In this document: positions 54,636 through 63,016 of the stretch, piece after piece
Position numbering within the stretch: position 1 is the first letter of the stretch
How the letters are laid out: the number at the start of each line of letters is the position of its first letter
Source of the DNA: Clostridium_AD frigoriphilum
GTDB taxonomy: Bacteria > Bacillota > Clostridia > Clostridiales > Clostridiaceae
Direction of reading: 5' to 3'
Length of the DNA stretch: 64,000 nt
Assembly: GCF_036541405.1 (NCBI RefSeq)
Contig: NZ_JAZHFS010000016.1
Location: 1 to 64,000, forward strand
Made by a program: the position numbers and the translations under genes
Notes under the pieces: generated by a model
Databases searched by the model: none
What the model saw: the letters and a program-made list of their open reading frames with translations, nothing else
Told to the model about the DNA's origin: nothing

Positions 54636-55565
54636 TTATTTAAGTATCATACCTACATCTATTTTATTACCTATTATATAATCCTTTACCTTTAAAGGCT
54701 TTTTACCTGGAAATTGAATCTCCTCAATAAGTAAAACCCCACTTCCAGTTGATACCTTTAACCCCTCTTTTGAAACATCTATAATACATCCAGCTTGCTT
54801 ACTTGATAACTCATTTAATATTTTCGACTTATATATTTTCATTACAATATTGTCATAATGAGTATATGCAGTTGGTGTTGGATTTAAACCTCTTATAAAA
54901 TTATGAATATCAGTATTACTACATGCCCAGTCAATACTTGCCATTTTCTTACCTAGCTTAGACGCATATGAGCTAATACTATCCCCTTGTTTAATAGGTT
55001 TAATTTTATTATTTATTACTGCATTTATTGTTTCAACTAATAACTGTGCACCGCTACTACTAAGAATGTCTGTAAGTTCCCCTGCTGTAATATCAGTAGT
55101 AATTTCAACTTCATTTGTTAAGAGAATATCACCGGTATCAAGGCCAACATCCATAAGCATTGTTGTGTTACCAGAAGTACTCTCACCATTAATTATACAC
55201 CAATTTATAGGTGCCGCCCCCCTGTATTTTGGCAATAAAGATGCATGCAAATTTATACATCCATATTTAGGGATATCTAATACTTCCTTTGGAAGTAATT
55301 GTCCAAATGCTACTACTACAATAAAATCTGGTTCTAAATTCTTAATTATATCTATCATTTCATCATTATTTTTAAGTTTTAGAGGTTGATATACCGGTAT
55401 GTTACATGAACTTGCCAACTGCTTAACCGGTGACATAGCTAATTTTTTTCCTCTTCCTTTTGGTCTATCAGGCTGAGTAAAAACAGCAGAAACTTCGAAT
55501 TCATTTATAAGTGATTGCAGAGATGGCACTGAGAATTCCGGTGTACCCATAAAAATTATCTTCAT
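54636..55565 (-). CDS. fmt: Methionyl-tRNA formyltransferase
   Basis: A 309-residue enzyme formylating initiator Met-tRNA. F-M-G-T-P-E-F-S-V-P-S-L at the start, H-A-S-L-L-P-K-Y-R-G-A-A-P-I-N-W and D-x-G-L-D-T-G-D-I are the folate/catalytic signatures. The ATG at 55565 follows the def stop by 1 base; a GTG four codons earlier is unlikely. Coupled with def, as expected for formylation and deformylation. Confidence 0.95.
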   Translation of the reverse strand: MKIIFMGTPEFSVPSLQSLINEFEVSAVFTQPDRPKGRGKKLAMSPVKQLASSCNIPVYQPLKLKNNDEMIDIIKNLEPDFIVVVAFGQLLPKEVLDIPKYGCINLHASLLPKYRGAAPINWCIINGESTSGNTTMLMDVGLDTGDILLTNEVEITTDITAGELTDILSSSGAQLLVETINAVINNKIKPIKQGDSISSYASKLGKKMASIDWACSNTDIHNFIRGLNPTPTAYTHYDNIVMKIYKSKILNELSSKQAGCIIDVSKEGLKVSTGSGVLLIEEIQFPGKKPLKVKDYIIGNKIDVGMILK

Positions 55566-55566
55566 A

Positions 55567-56016
55567 TTATTCCTCACCCTCTATTGCTTTGTCTATAAAC
55601 AATATACCATCCAAATGATCAATTTCATGGCAAAGCGCCCTTGCAAGAAGACCTTCTCCCTCAATTACTATCTTCTCTCCCAAATCATTTAATGCGGATA
55701 CTTTTACTTTTTGGGGCCTATCAACATTCTCTTGTGTTCCTGGTATGCTTAAACAACCCTCACTTGCGATTTGTGAACCCTCCATCTCAATGATCTCTGG
55801 ATTTATTAATGCTATAGGACCATCTCCAATATCAATAACAACTATTCTTTTTAAAATGCCAACCTGAGGCGCCGCAAGTCCTATCCCATTAGAAATATAC
55901 ATAGTCTCTTTCATATCTTTGATTAACAATAAAATTCTTTGATTAATTTCACCTACTACTCTGCTTTTTTTCCTTAATAGCTCATCACCATATATTCTAA
56001 TTGTTCTTGTTGCCAT
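55567..56016 (-). CDS. def: Peptide deformylase
   Basis: A 149-residue metalloenzyme removing N-formyl groups from new proteins. The three motifs G-L-A-A-P-Q-V-G, E-G-C-L-S and H-E-I-D-H-L-D-G are intact, with Cys and two His as metal ligands. AAGGAGGGTAAC site. Between priA and fmt. Confidence 0.96.
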   Translation of the reverse strand: MATRTIRIYGDELLRKKSRVVGEINQRILLLIKDMKETMYISNGIGLAAPQVGILKRIVVIDIGDGPIALINPEIIEMEGSQIASEGCLSIPGTQENVDRPQKVKVSALNDLGEKIVIEGEGLLARALCHEIDHLDGILFIDKAIEGEE

Positions 56017-56056
56017 GTGTTACCCTCCTTATAAATAAATTATAATTTTTGTGCTG

Positions 56057-58258
56057 CTAGATCATATTACTTGGATTAATATCTATACTAACTCTTATAC
56101 TGCTATAAACATTTTTTACTAATTCATAAACTGAATTCTTTATTTCTAGAGCAATTGTTTCGTTAATATCACCTTTAATAATAATTTGCCATCTGTAGAA
56201 ATTCTTAATTTTAGAAACCCCACAAGTACATGGTCCCAGCAGTGTAATTTTATTGTTATCTTTGATCTTATATTTTAAATTTTCGCCAACATTTTGTATA
56301 TTTTTTATTAACATATTTTCATCCTCAGAACTCATAGTTATAACTAAAATACTTGCAAAAGGCGGATAATCCATAGCCTCTCTCATCATAATTTCATTTC
56401 TATAAAAACTATCATAATCATTGCTTGCTGCATACTTAATTGTTAACTCATCTGCACTATACGTTTGAATAACAACCTTACCTTCCTTACTACCCCTACC
56501 CGATCTTCCTGAAACTTGAGTAAGTAGTTGAAATGTCCGTTCAAACGCCCTATAATCTGGTAAGTTAAGTGATAAATCAGCAGCTATTACTCCCACTAAT
56601 GTAACATCTTTAAAATCTAAGCCTTTAGCAACCATTTGAGTTCCAATTAGAATATCTGCTCCTTTATTTTTGAAGGTATTATATATATATTCATAAGAAT
56701 TTTTTTTCCGTGTTGTATCAAAGTCCATTCTTAATGTTCTTGCACTTGGAAAAATTCTATTAATTTCTTGTTCAATTTTTTCTGTTCCAACACCAAAATA
56801 TTTCACATAACTACTGCCACAACTAGGACAAACTTTACTAATCTTTTCCTTCTCACCACAGTAGTGACATGTTAAGTATTCACCTGCGCTATGATATGTT
56901 AATGAAATATCACATTTTTTACATTTAAAAACATAACCACATTTTCTGCAGGATACAAATGTCGAAAATCCTCTTCTATTTAGAAACAAAATTACCTGTT
57001 CATTTTTACTTAAACACTGCGTAATGCCATCATGTAGCGACTTGCTAAATATTGAGCGATTGTTGTTCATAAGCTCTTCCCGCATGTCTACAATTTCTAC
57101 TTTTGGCATTGCTGCACCATCTGCTCTCTCATTAATAGTAATTAATGAAAGCTCATTTATGGTAGACTTATAATAACTTTCGACTGATGGTGTAGCTGAT
57201 CCTAGTATTAGTTTACAATCTTCAAGTTCACATTTCATATATGCTATTTCACGAGCATCAAATTTCGGATCACTATCTGATTTATAACTAGCCTCGTGCT
57301 CCTCATCTATAACAATTAATCCTAAATTTTCAAAAGGTAAAAATATAGCTGACCTTGCTCCAATGGCAATTTGGGTATTTCCAAGCTTTACTCTCATCCA
57401 TTCGTCAAAACGCTCGCCATCTGACAATCTACTATGAAAGACCGCGATTTCAGGACCAAACCGCCCTTTAAATCTTTCAACCATTTGAGGTGTTAACGAT
57501 ATTTCTGGTATAAGTATTATAGATTGCTTATTTTCCTTTAACATATAACTAACCAATTTCATATATATTTCAGTTTTTCCACTACCGGTAACTCCATGAA
57601 TTAAGAATTTATTTTTCTTAGAATTCATTATAAAATCCACTGATTGGCGTTGCCTTTCATTCAGTATTTTTTCTTCGTACTTAGCATAATGTTTTTGATT
57701 ATACCTATTAATTGTAACCTCTTGCACAATTAAGAACCCATGTTTAATCATTGTATTGATTGACGATAATGATAATTTAAAATTTTTACTAAATTCATTT
57801 TTATTATATTTCATTTTATTTAATTCTATTAAGTCATAAATATTCTTATAAGGTTCATTTAAAAATTTGCCCTCTATTGGCTTACCTACAGTTAATAATA
57901 GTGAGGTCTTCTTTTTTATTCCCTTTGTTATTCCCCTGGGAATAATAACTTTTATACACTCTAGATAAGTGCAAAGATACTTTTTTTTCATGATTTTTAC
58001 AAGTTCAATATCGGTTATTTTAAGAAGAGGCATTTCATCACATATGTTAGTTATTTCCTTAATGTAACTCACATTCTCACATTGCTGATAAAGTTCTAGT
58101 ACAAAAGCATCTAATGTTCTGTTTCCTCTACCAAATGGCACTTTAACTCTAAATCCTAACTGTAAAACACCTAATAAACTAGTAGGTATTTTATATGTAA
58201 AAATTTTATCCACTTGAACTGAATCGTTATTCACTACAACTCCAGCATACTGATACAC
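56057..58258 (-). CDS. priA: Primosomal protein N' (replication restart helicase)
   Basis: A 733-residue 3'-5' helicase that reloads the replisome at stalled forks. The N-terminal DNA-binding domain (~1-190) leads to the helicase core with Walker A G-V-T-G-S-G-K-T and D-E-E-H. The two zinc clusters (eight Cys between C-R-K-C-G and C-P-S-C-G) and the Q-V-S-G-R-S-G-R motif are all seen. It starts 48 bases after a terminator hairpin that overlaps the coaBC stop. Confidence 0.96.
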   Translation of the reverse strand: MYQYAGVVVNNDSVQVDKIFTYKIPTSLLGVLQLGFRVKVPFGRGNRTLDAFVLELYQQCENVSYIKEITNICDEMPLLKITDIELVKIMKKKYLCTYLECIKVIIPRGITKGIKKKTSLLLTVGKPIEGKFLNEPYKNIYDLIELNKMKYNKNEFSKNFKLSLSSINTMIKHGFLIVQEVTINRYNQKHYAKYEEKILNERQRQSVDFIMNSKKNKFLIHGVTGSGKTEIYMKLVSYMLKENKQSIILIPEISLTPQMVERFKGRFGPEIAVFHSRLSDGERFDEWMRVKLGNTQIAIGARSAIFLPFENLGLIVIDEEHEASYKSDSDPKFDAREIAYMKCELEDCKLILGSATPSVESYYKSTINELSLITINERADGAAMPKVEIVDMREELMNNNRSIFSKSLHDGITQCLSKNEQVILFLNRRGFSTFVSCRKCGYVFKCKKCDISLTYHSAGEYLTCHYCGEKEKISKVCPSCGSSYVKYFGVGTEKIEQEINRIFPSARTLRMDFDTTRKKNSYEYIYNTFKNKGADILIGTQMVAKGLDFKDVTLVGVIAADLSLNLPDYRAFERTFQLLTQVSGRSGRGSKEGKVVIQTYSADELTIKYAASNDYDSFYRNEIMMREAMDYPPFASILVITMSSEDENMLIKNIQNVGENLKYKIKDNNKITLLGPCTCGVSKIKNFYRWQIIIKGDINETIALEIKNSVYELVKNVYSSIRVSIDINPSNMI

Positions 58259-58296
58259 TTAATCACCCTTTTAATTTTATAATTTTCTATAATATA

Positions 58297-58318
58297 AAAA
58301 AGCGCATTAGCGCTTTTT
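58297..58318 (-). terminator. Terminator whose loop contains the coaBC stop codon
   Basis: AAAAAGCGC/GCGCTTTTT stem, ATTA loop; the TAA of coaBC lies in the loop and the 5' arm encodes its last residues (K-K-R). T6 follows on the minus strand. Translation to the stop would mask it. Confidence 0.75.
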
Positions 58319-59497
58319 ATTTATTAAATTAAACAATTCCCTAGCAACTTGTTTCTTAGACATTATGTCTAATGCTATTGGATCATTATCTTTGCTTAAA
58401 ATAATCACTTTATTCTCTTCAGTTCCAAACCCACTGTCTGTTTTTGTTATATCATTAGCAATTATATAATCCAAATTTTTCTTAAGTAGTTTTTCTTTCG
58501 CATTTTCAAGTAAATCATTACTTTCTGCTGCAAAACCTACTAAAATTTGCTTCTTTTTATGTAATCCAAGCTCTTTTAAAATGTCGTTATCTCGTACAAA
58601 CTCTAAGTCTAAAGTATCTTCACTTTTCTTGATTTTAAAGTTAGAGTATACCTTAGGTTTATAATCAGATACAGCTGCCGCTTTTATAACTATATCACTA
58701 TCTTCATAATTGCTTATTACAGCGGTCCTCATCTCATCATTAGTATTTATCTTAATTATACTTACACCAAAAGGTGCTTTTTCATTACATGGTCCAGATA
58801 TTAAAGTTACATCTGCCCCTCTGTCTCTTGCTTCTCTAGCAATTGAATAACCCATTTTCCCTGTTGACCTATTAGTTATAAATCTTACAGGATCAATAGG
58901 TGCAATTGTAGGTCCAGCTGTAACTAAAACCTTAGTCCCTATCATATCCTTTATAGGATATAATTTACTCATAATTACTTCAAAAATATCTTCAGTTTGT
59001 GCAAGTTTTCCTTCTCCTATGTCTCCACAAGCAAGCCTTCCTGATACCGGGGCAATAAACTCATAACCAAAACCCTTCAGTTTTTGAATATTACTTTGTA
59101 GAATTGGGTTATTATACATATTAACATTCATTGCCGGAGCAAAAATCACTGGTGCCTTAGTTGCCATAATAGTAGTAGTAATCATATTATCTGCAATTCC
59201 ATTTGCAATTTTACCAATTATATTAGCAGTTGCTGGAACTACAACAAATAAATCCGCTTTTTTAGCAAGAGATATATGTTGTATCTCCCACGCTTTAGGT
59301 TCATCAAACATATCATGTATAACCATATTCTGACTAAGTGATTGAAAGCTTATTGGATTTACAAACTCCAACGCCGCTTTTGTCATTATAACATGCACAT
59401 CAACATTTTCTTTTTTTAATCTACTAATAACGTCTAGAGCCTTATATACAGCTATTCCACCTGTAACACCAACAACTACCGTCCTTGTATTTTCCAT
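58307..59497 (-). CDS. coaBC: Bifunctional phosphopantothenoylcysteine decarboxylase/synthetase
   Basis: A 396-residue flavoprotein for two CoA steps. The CoaC half (~1-180) has G-V-T-G-G-I-A-V-Y-K and the P-A-M-N-V-N-M-Y motif with the catalytic residues. The CoaB half has A-G-P-T-I-A-P-I-D-P-V-R-F-I-T-N-R-S-T-G-K-M-G and I-A-N-D-I. It starts 1 base after rpoZ. coaD in the same window supplies the next step. Confidence 0.95.
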   Translation of the reverse strand: MENTRTVVVGVTGGIAVYKALDVISRLKKENVDVHVIMTKAALEFVNPISFQSLSQNMVIHDMFDEPKAWEIQHISLAKKADLFVVVPATANIIGKIANGIADNMITTTIMATKAPVIFAPAMNVNMYNNPILQSNIQKLKGFGYEFIAPVSGRLACGDIGEGKLAQTEDIFEVIMSKLYPIKDMIGTKVLVTAGPTIAPIDPVRFITNRSTGKMGYSIAREARDRGADVTLISGPCNEKAPFGVSIIKINTNDEMRTAVISNYEDSDIVIKAAAVSDYKPKVYSNFKIKKSEDTLDLEFVRDNDILKELGLHKKKQILVGFAAESNDLLENAKEKLLKKNLDYIIANDITKTDSGFGTEENKVIILSKDNDPIALDIMSKKQVARELFNLINKKR

Positions 59498-59498
59498 A

Positions 59499-59717
59499 CT
59501 ATTTTATTCCTTCTTTTGTTGTGATGGCAACAATAGCTCCCTCATAAATCTCCTCTATAGCAATAGTAACAGGTTTTGTTGAATCCACCTGTACAAGTGG
59601 GCTTTGACCTTCTATTATTTGTCTTGCTCTTTTTGATGTTGCTACAACTAAAGAATACCTGTTGTCAACCTTTTCTAACAAATCTACTATTGATGGACTA
59701 ATCATTGAATTATTCAT
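59499..59717 (-). CDS. rpoZ: RNA polymerase omega subunit
   Basis: A 72-residue subunit aiding RNA polymerase assembly. It shows the pattern P-S-I-V-D-L-L-E-K-V-D-N-R-Y-S-L-V-V-A-T-S-K-R-A-R-Q-I. It overlaps gmk by 8 bases, in the universal gmk-rpoZ order. Confidence 0.95.
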   Translation of the reverse strand: MNNSMISPSIVDLLEKVDNRYSLVVATSKRARQIIEGQSPLVQVDSTKPVTIAIEEIYEGAIVAITTKEGIK

Positions 59718-60321
59718 TTATAATTTCCTCCTTTAAAAAATCTCCATTCATTCTATCGACTCTGCATCTTTCCGCAATGACAATGCTCTGAATTTTCTCA
59801 CATGCGCTATCCACAGTATCATTCACAACTGCGTAATCGTATTTTGATACAAAACTTATTTCTTCATGAGCAGATGCAAATCTAGTCATTAATGACTCTG
59901 GTGTTTCACTGCCCCTATTTGTAATTCTGTTTCTTAATTCTTCCATAGATGGTGGAAGAATAAAAATAAATAAACCATTTGGATAAGCCATTTTCACCTT
60001 AAGAGCGCCTTGAATATCTATTTCAAGTATTACATCACGGCCGCTCTCGAGCACTTTTAGAACCTCAGATTTAGGTGTACCATAACAATTTCCGTAAACC
60101 TGCGCATACTCAAGAAAGTCTTTTGATGCTATCCTTTCTAGAAATTCTTCTCTAGATATAAAATAGTAATTTATACCTTCTATTTCAGCATTTCTTGGGC
60201 TTCTCGTAGTTGCTGAAACTGAAATCCAGAAATCATTTTTTTTAAGAAGCGCCTCGCATACAGTCCCTTTACCAGCACCGGAAGGTCCCGAAATTACAAT
60301 CAGCTGTCCTTTGCTCCTCAT
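59710..60321 (-). CDS. gmk: Guanylate kinase
   Basis: A 203-residue kinase making GDP from GMP. Walker A G-P-S-G-A-G-K-G-T, S-A-T-T-R-S-P-R, Y-G-T-P-K and D-I-Q-G-A are diagnostic. It shares one base with the remA stop. Confidence 0.96.
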   Translation of the reverse strand: MRSKGQLIVISGPSGAGKGTVCEALLKKNDFWISVSATTRSPRNAEIEGINYYFISREEFLERIASKDFLEYAQVYGNCYGTPKSEVLKVLESGRDVILEIDIQGALKVKMAYPNGLFIFILPPSMEELRNRITNRGSETPESLMTRFASAHEEISFVSKYDYAVVNDTVDSACEKIQSIVIAERCRVDRMNGDFLKEEIINE

Positions 60322-60593
60322 TATTCCTCAACCTCGTCTAAATGTTCATCATCTTTAACAGATAATCTATGTGCAACAGTTTCAGGCTGAACAGCCGATA
60401 AGATAACATGATCACTATCAGTGATAATAACTGCTCTGGTTCTTCTTCCATATGTAGCATCAATTAGCATTCCTCTATCTCTTGCTTCTTGAATTATTCT
60501 TTTTATAGGCGCTGATTCAGGGCTGACTATAGCTACCAATCTATTTGCTGAAACAATGTTTCCAAACCCTATGTTTATCAACTTTATACTCAT
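60321..60593 (-). CDS. remA: Extracellular matrix regulator RemA family (DUF370)
   Basis: A 90-residue DNA-binding regulator family, N-I-G-F-G-N-I-V-S-A-N-R-L-V-A-I-V-S-P-E-S-A-P-I-K-R-I. In B. subtilis RemA activates biofilm and osmoprotection operons; the target genes here are unknown. It follows yicC by 14 bases with GGAGGC. Confidence 0.94.
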   Translation of the reverse strand: MSIKLINIGFGNIVSANRLVAIVSPESAPIKRIIQEARDRGMLIDATYGRRTRAVIITDSDHVILSAVQPETVAHRLSVKDDEHLDEVEE

Positions 60594-60607
60594 CGTTTGC
60601 CTCCAGT

Positions 60608-61486
60608 TTATTCTATGTTTTGTATTTGTTCTCTAATTTTCTCTATTTCACTTTTCATACTAATTACTGTGTTTAAAATTTCTAAATCATTTGCTTTTGA
60701 TGCTATAGTGTTAGTTTCTCTATTCATTTCTTGAATAATAAAATCAAGCTTCCTACCAATGGGTTCGTCTAAAATTAGAGTCTCTCTCATTTGGTTTATA
60801 TGACTATTTAATCTTACAATTTCTTCATCAATTCCTGCTTTATCAGCAAAAATTGCAATTTCCATAGCAACTCTATTTTCATCAAAATCAATTTCCTTAT
60901 GCAAAACATCTAGCCTTTGAGTTAGCTTAGCTTTATACTCACAAACAACAAGAGGTGCCCGCAGTTTAACCTTATCAACTAATCCATTAATTAAATCGCA
61001 CTTAATTATAACATCTTCAAGTAGCTTTCTGCCTTCTCTTTCTCTCATAAAAAGAAGGGCCCTAAGCGCCTTTGTTAATGCTAAATCAATCTGCTCAAAT
61101 GTTTCTGAAACATCTTCTTCCTTTTGCTTAAGTGTTATTACTTCTGGTAATTTAGCTACTGCTGCAACAGATATATCATCACTTAGACCATACTTATCTT
61201 TTAAGATTCCAAGGCAATTTATATAACTTACTGCTAAATTTTCATTCAAATATGCTTCGACATCTTCCTTATCATAATTTCCTTGAGTTACAAAAACATC
61301 AAGCTTTCCCCTTTTTACTTTTTCACCAATTATTTTACGAATTTTATCCTCAAAAGATATTAATACTCTAGGCATTCTTATATTAGTTTCAAAATATCTA
61401 TGATTAACACTTTTAATCTCAATTGTAAAACTTTTACCATCTTTTTCAGAGTTTCCTCTCCCAAACCCGGTCATACTCCTAATCAT
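60608..61486 (-). CDS. yicC: YicC/YloC-family endoribonuclease
   Basis: A 292-residue protein. The N-terminus M-I-R-S-M-T-G-F-G-R-G and the C-terminal G-R-K-L-D-F-I-I-Q-E-M-N-R-E-T-N-T-I-A-S-K mark the family, members of which have been reported as endoribonucleases. First gene of the long minus-strand operon. The ATG at 61486 (10 bases after AAGGATG) is preferred over an ATG 6 codons upstream. Confidence 0.92.
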   Translation of the reverse strand: MIRSMTGFGRGNSEKDGKSFTIEIKSVNHRYFETNIRMPRVLISFEDKIRKIIGEKVKRGKLDVFVTQGNYDKEDVEAYLNENLAVSYINCLGILKDKYGLSDDISVAAVAKLPEVITLKQKEEDVSETFEQIDLALTKALRALLFMREREGRKLLEDVIIKCDLINGLVDKVKLRAPLVVCEYKAKLTQRLDVLHKEIDFDENRVAMEIAIFADKAGIDEEIVRLNSHINQMRETLILDEPIGRKLDFIIQEMNRETNTIASKANDLEILNTVISMKSEIEKIREQIQNIE

Positions 61487-61526
61487 AACAAGACATCCTT
61501 CCATTGTTCATTGTGACCTCGTAATA

Positions 61527-61556
61527 AGTATACATAAAGTATTACCTTAATTTCAA
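61527..61556 (-). promoter_or_regulatory. Promoter of the yicC-thiN operon
   Basis: Minus strand TTGAAA, 18 bases, TATACT, about 40 bases before yicC. It may drive all or part of the co-directional block down to 47.3 kb. Confidence 0.5.
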
Positions 61557-61695
61557 GCTAAAATTATAAGTTTTTACTTTTATTACGATTTTCATAAAAA
61601 AAATATCATCAAGCTGTAATTTTATAGCTTTTAAAAACAGCTCATACTATTAATAAAATATTTCCTATATAACTTATATTATACCAATAATAATA

Positions 61696-62850
61696 TTAAT
61701 CACCACATTTTTTTAAAGATTTTAAAGCTTCTTCAATAATAAGCTTATCTTTTGTAAGCGCTATACGGAAGTAATCGTACCCAATTTTCCCAAAAACATT
61801 ACCTGGTGTAATCACAATTCCATGATTAATCAGCAATTCTTCACAAAATTCATTTGTAGTATAGTTTTTAGGTGTTCTACACCATAAATAAAAAGTAGCC
61901 TCAGCATCAAAAAATTCTATGTTTTTTTCTAGTAAAACACTTTTAGCAACTTCACGTCTTTCGTCATATATTTTTCTTATATTATGAACATAATCACGTT
62001 CTAAATTAAGAGCAGCAACTGCAGCCTTTTGAATTGGTATGAATTGACCAGAGTCACAATTACTTTTTATTTTTAAAAGAGCATTTATTACTTTAGCATT
62101 ACCTACAGCATACCCTATTCTATATCCTGTCATATTATAAGTTTTAGATAAAGTTCCAAATTCCACATTTTGCCTTAATACATCATATTGCATAAGGCTA
62201 ATTGGTTCTTTATCTTCCTTAATTATCTCATTATATGCCGAATCATTGCATAAAACAATATTATTATCATAAGAAAAATTTATAATATTCTTATAGAAGT
62301 CTTTGCTTGCTACTGCTCCTGTCGGGTTATTAGGATAATTTATAAACATTAATTTGCATTTATTAACAATGGTTTCAGGAATAGTATCAAGCCTTGGCAT
62401 ATATCCATTGCTTTGTGTTAATGGTACAGCATATGGAACACAACCCCATAGCTTTGAACAAATACTATAAACTGGATATGCAGGTTCAGGCACTATTACA
62501 CAATCTCCTATATCACATACAGCCGGAATTATATTGTTTATACCTTCCTTTGATCCTATAAGAATTATTACTTCATCTAAATTTAAACATACATCGTAAA
62601 CGTCATTATAATATTTTATAACTGCTTTTTTGAGTTCATTTATTCCATCATAAGGCGGATAGTTATTATATTTCTCACATTTTAGGCCCTCTATTAGGGC
62701 ATCTGTTATTTTTGAATTGACTGATAAATCCGGATCTCCTACACTAAGGTCAACAATCTTTTTCCCACAAGTTATAGCTTTATTTTTAATATCATCAATC
62801 TTTTTGAAATGATATTCAGATACATTAGACAGTCTATTATTTATTTTCAT
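61696..62850 (-). CDS. PLP-dependent aminotransferase, LL-diaminopimelate aminotransferase-like
   Basis: A 384-residue fold-type I (class I/II) aminotransferase. D-L-S-V-G-D-P-D-L, N-Y-P-N-N-P-T-G, the PLP-lysine in L-S-K-T-Y-N-M-T-G-Y-R-I-G-Y and a C-terminal R-I-A-L are all present. The lysine region and length fit DapL-like enzymes of lysine/peptidoglycan synthesis; an aspartate or other amino-acid aminotransferase remains possible. Separate from yicC by a 191-base gap with a weak hairpin. Confidence 0.85.
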   Translation of the reverse strand: MKINNRLSNVSEYHFKKIDDIKNKAITCGKKIVDLSVGDPDLSVNSKITDALIEGLKCEKYNNYPPYDGINELKKAVIKYYNDVYDVCLNLDEVIILIGSKEGINNIIPAVCDIGDCVIVPEPAYPVYSICSKLWGCVPYAVPLTQSNGYMPRLDTIPETIVNKCKLMFINYPNNPTGAVASKDFYKNIINFSYDNNIVLCNDSAYNEIIKEDKEPISLMQYDVLRQNVEFGTLSKTYNMTGYRIGYAVGNAKVINALLKIKSNCDSGQFIPIQKAAVAALNLERDYVHNIRKIYDERREVAKSVLLEKNIEFFDAEATFYLWCRTPKNYTTNEFCEELLINHGIVITPGNVFGKIGYDYFRIALTKDKLIIEEALKSLKKCGD

Positions 62851-62945
62851 GGTATCATCCTTTATATAGTTTTTATTATACTATTCAGATAATACTAACT
62901 TTGTTACATTAACCTAATTTACAGTAAAAAAGAAGCTTAAATTTA

Positions 62946-63002
62946 AAATTGGTACTTATAAAATAGATATCTTAAAATATCTATTCTATAAATACCAATT
63001 TA
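62946..63002 (-). terminator. Long hairpin after NCS2 permease
   Basis: AAATTGGTA…TACCAATTT with inner AATAGATAT/ATATCTATT arms: a long imperfect stem-loop 15 bases after the permease stop. The T-tract is moderate. Confidence 0.6.
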
Positions 63003-63016
63003 ATGACATTTCAGCC

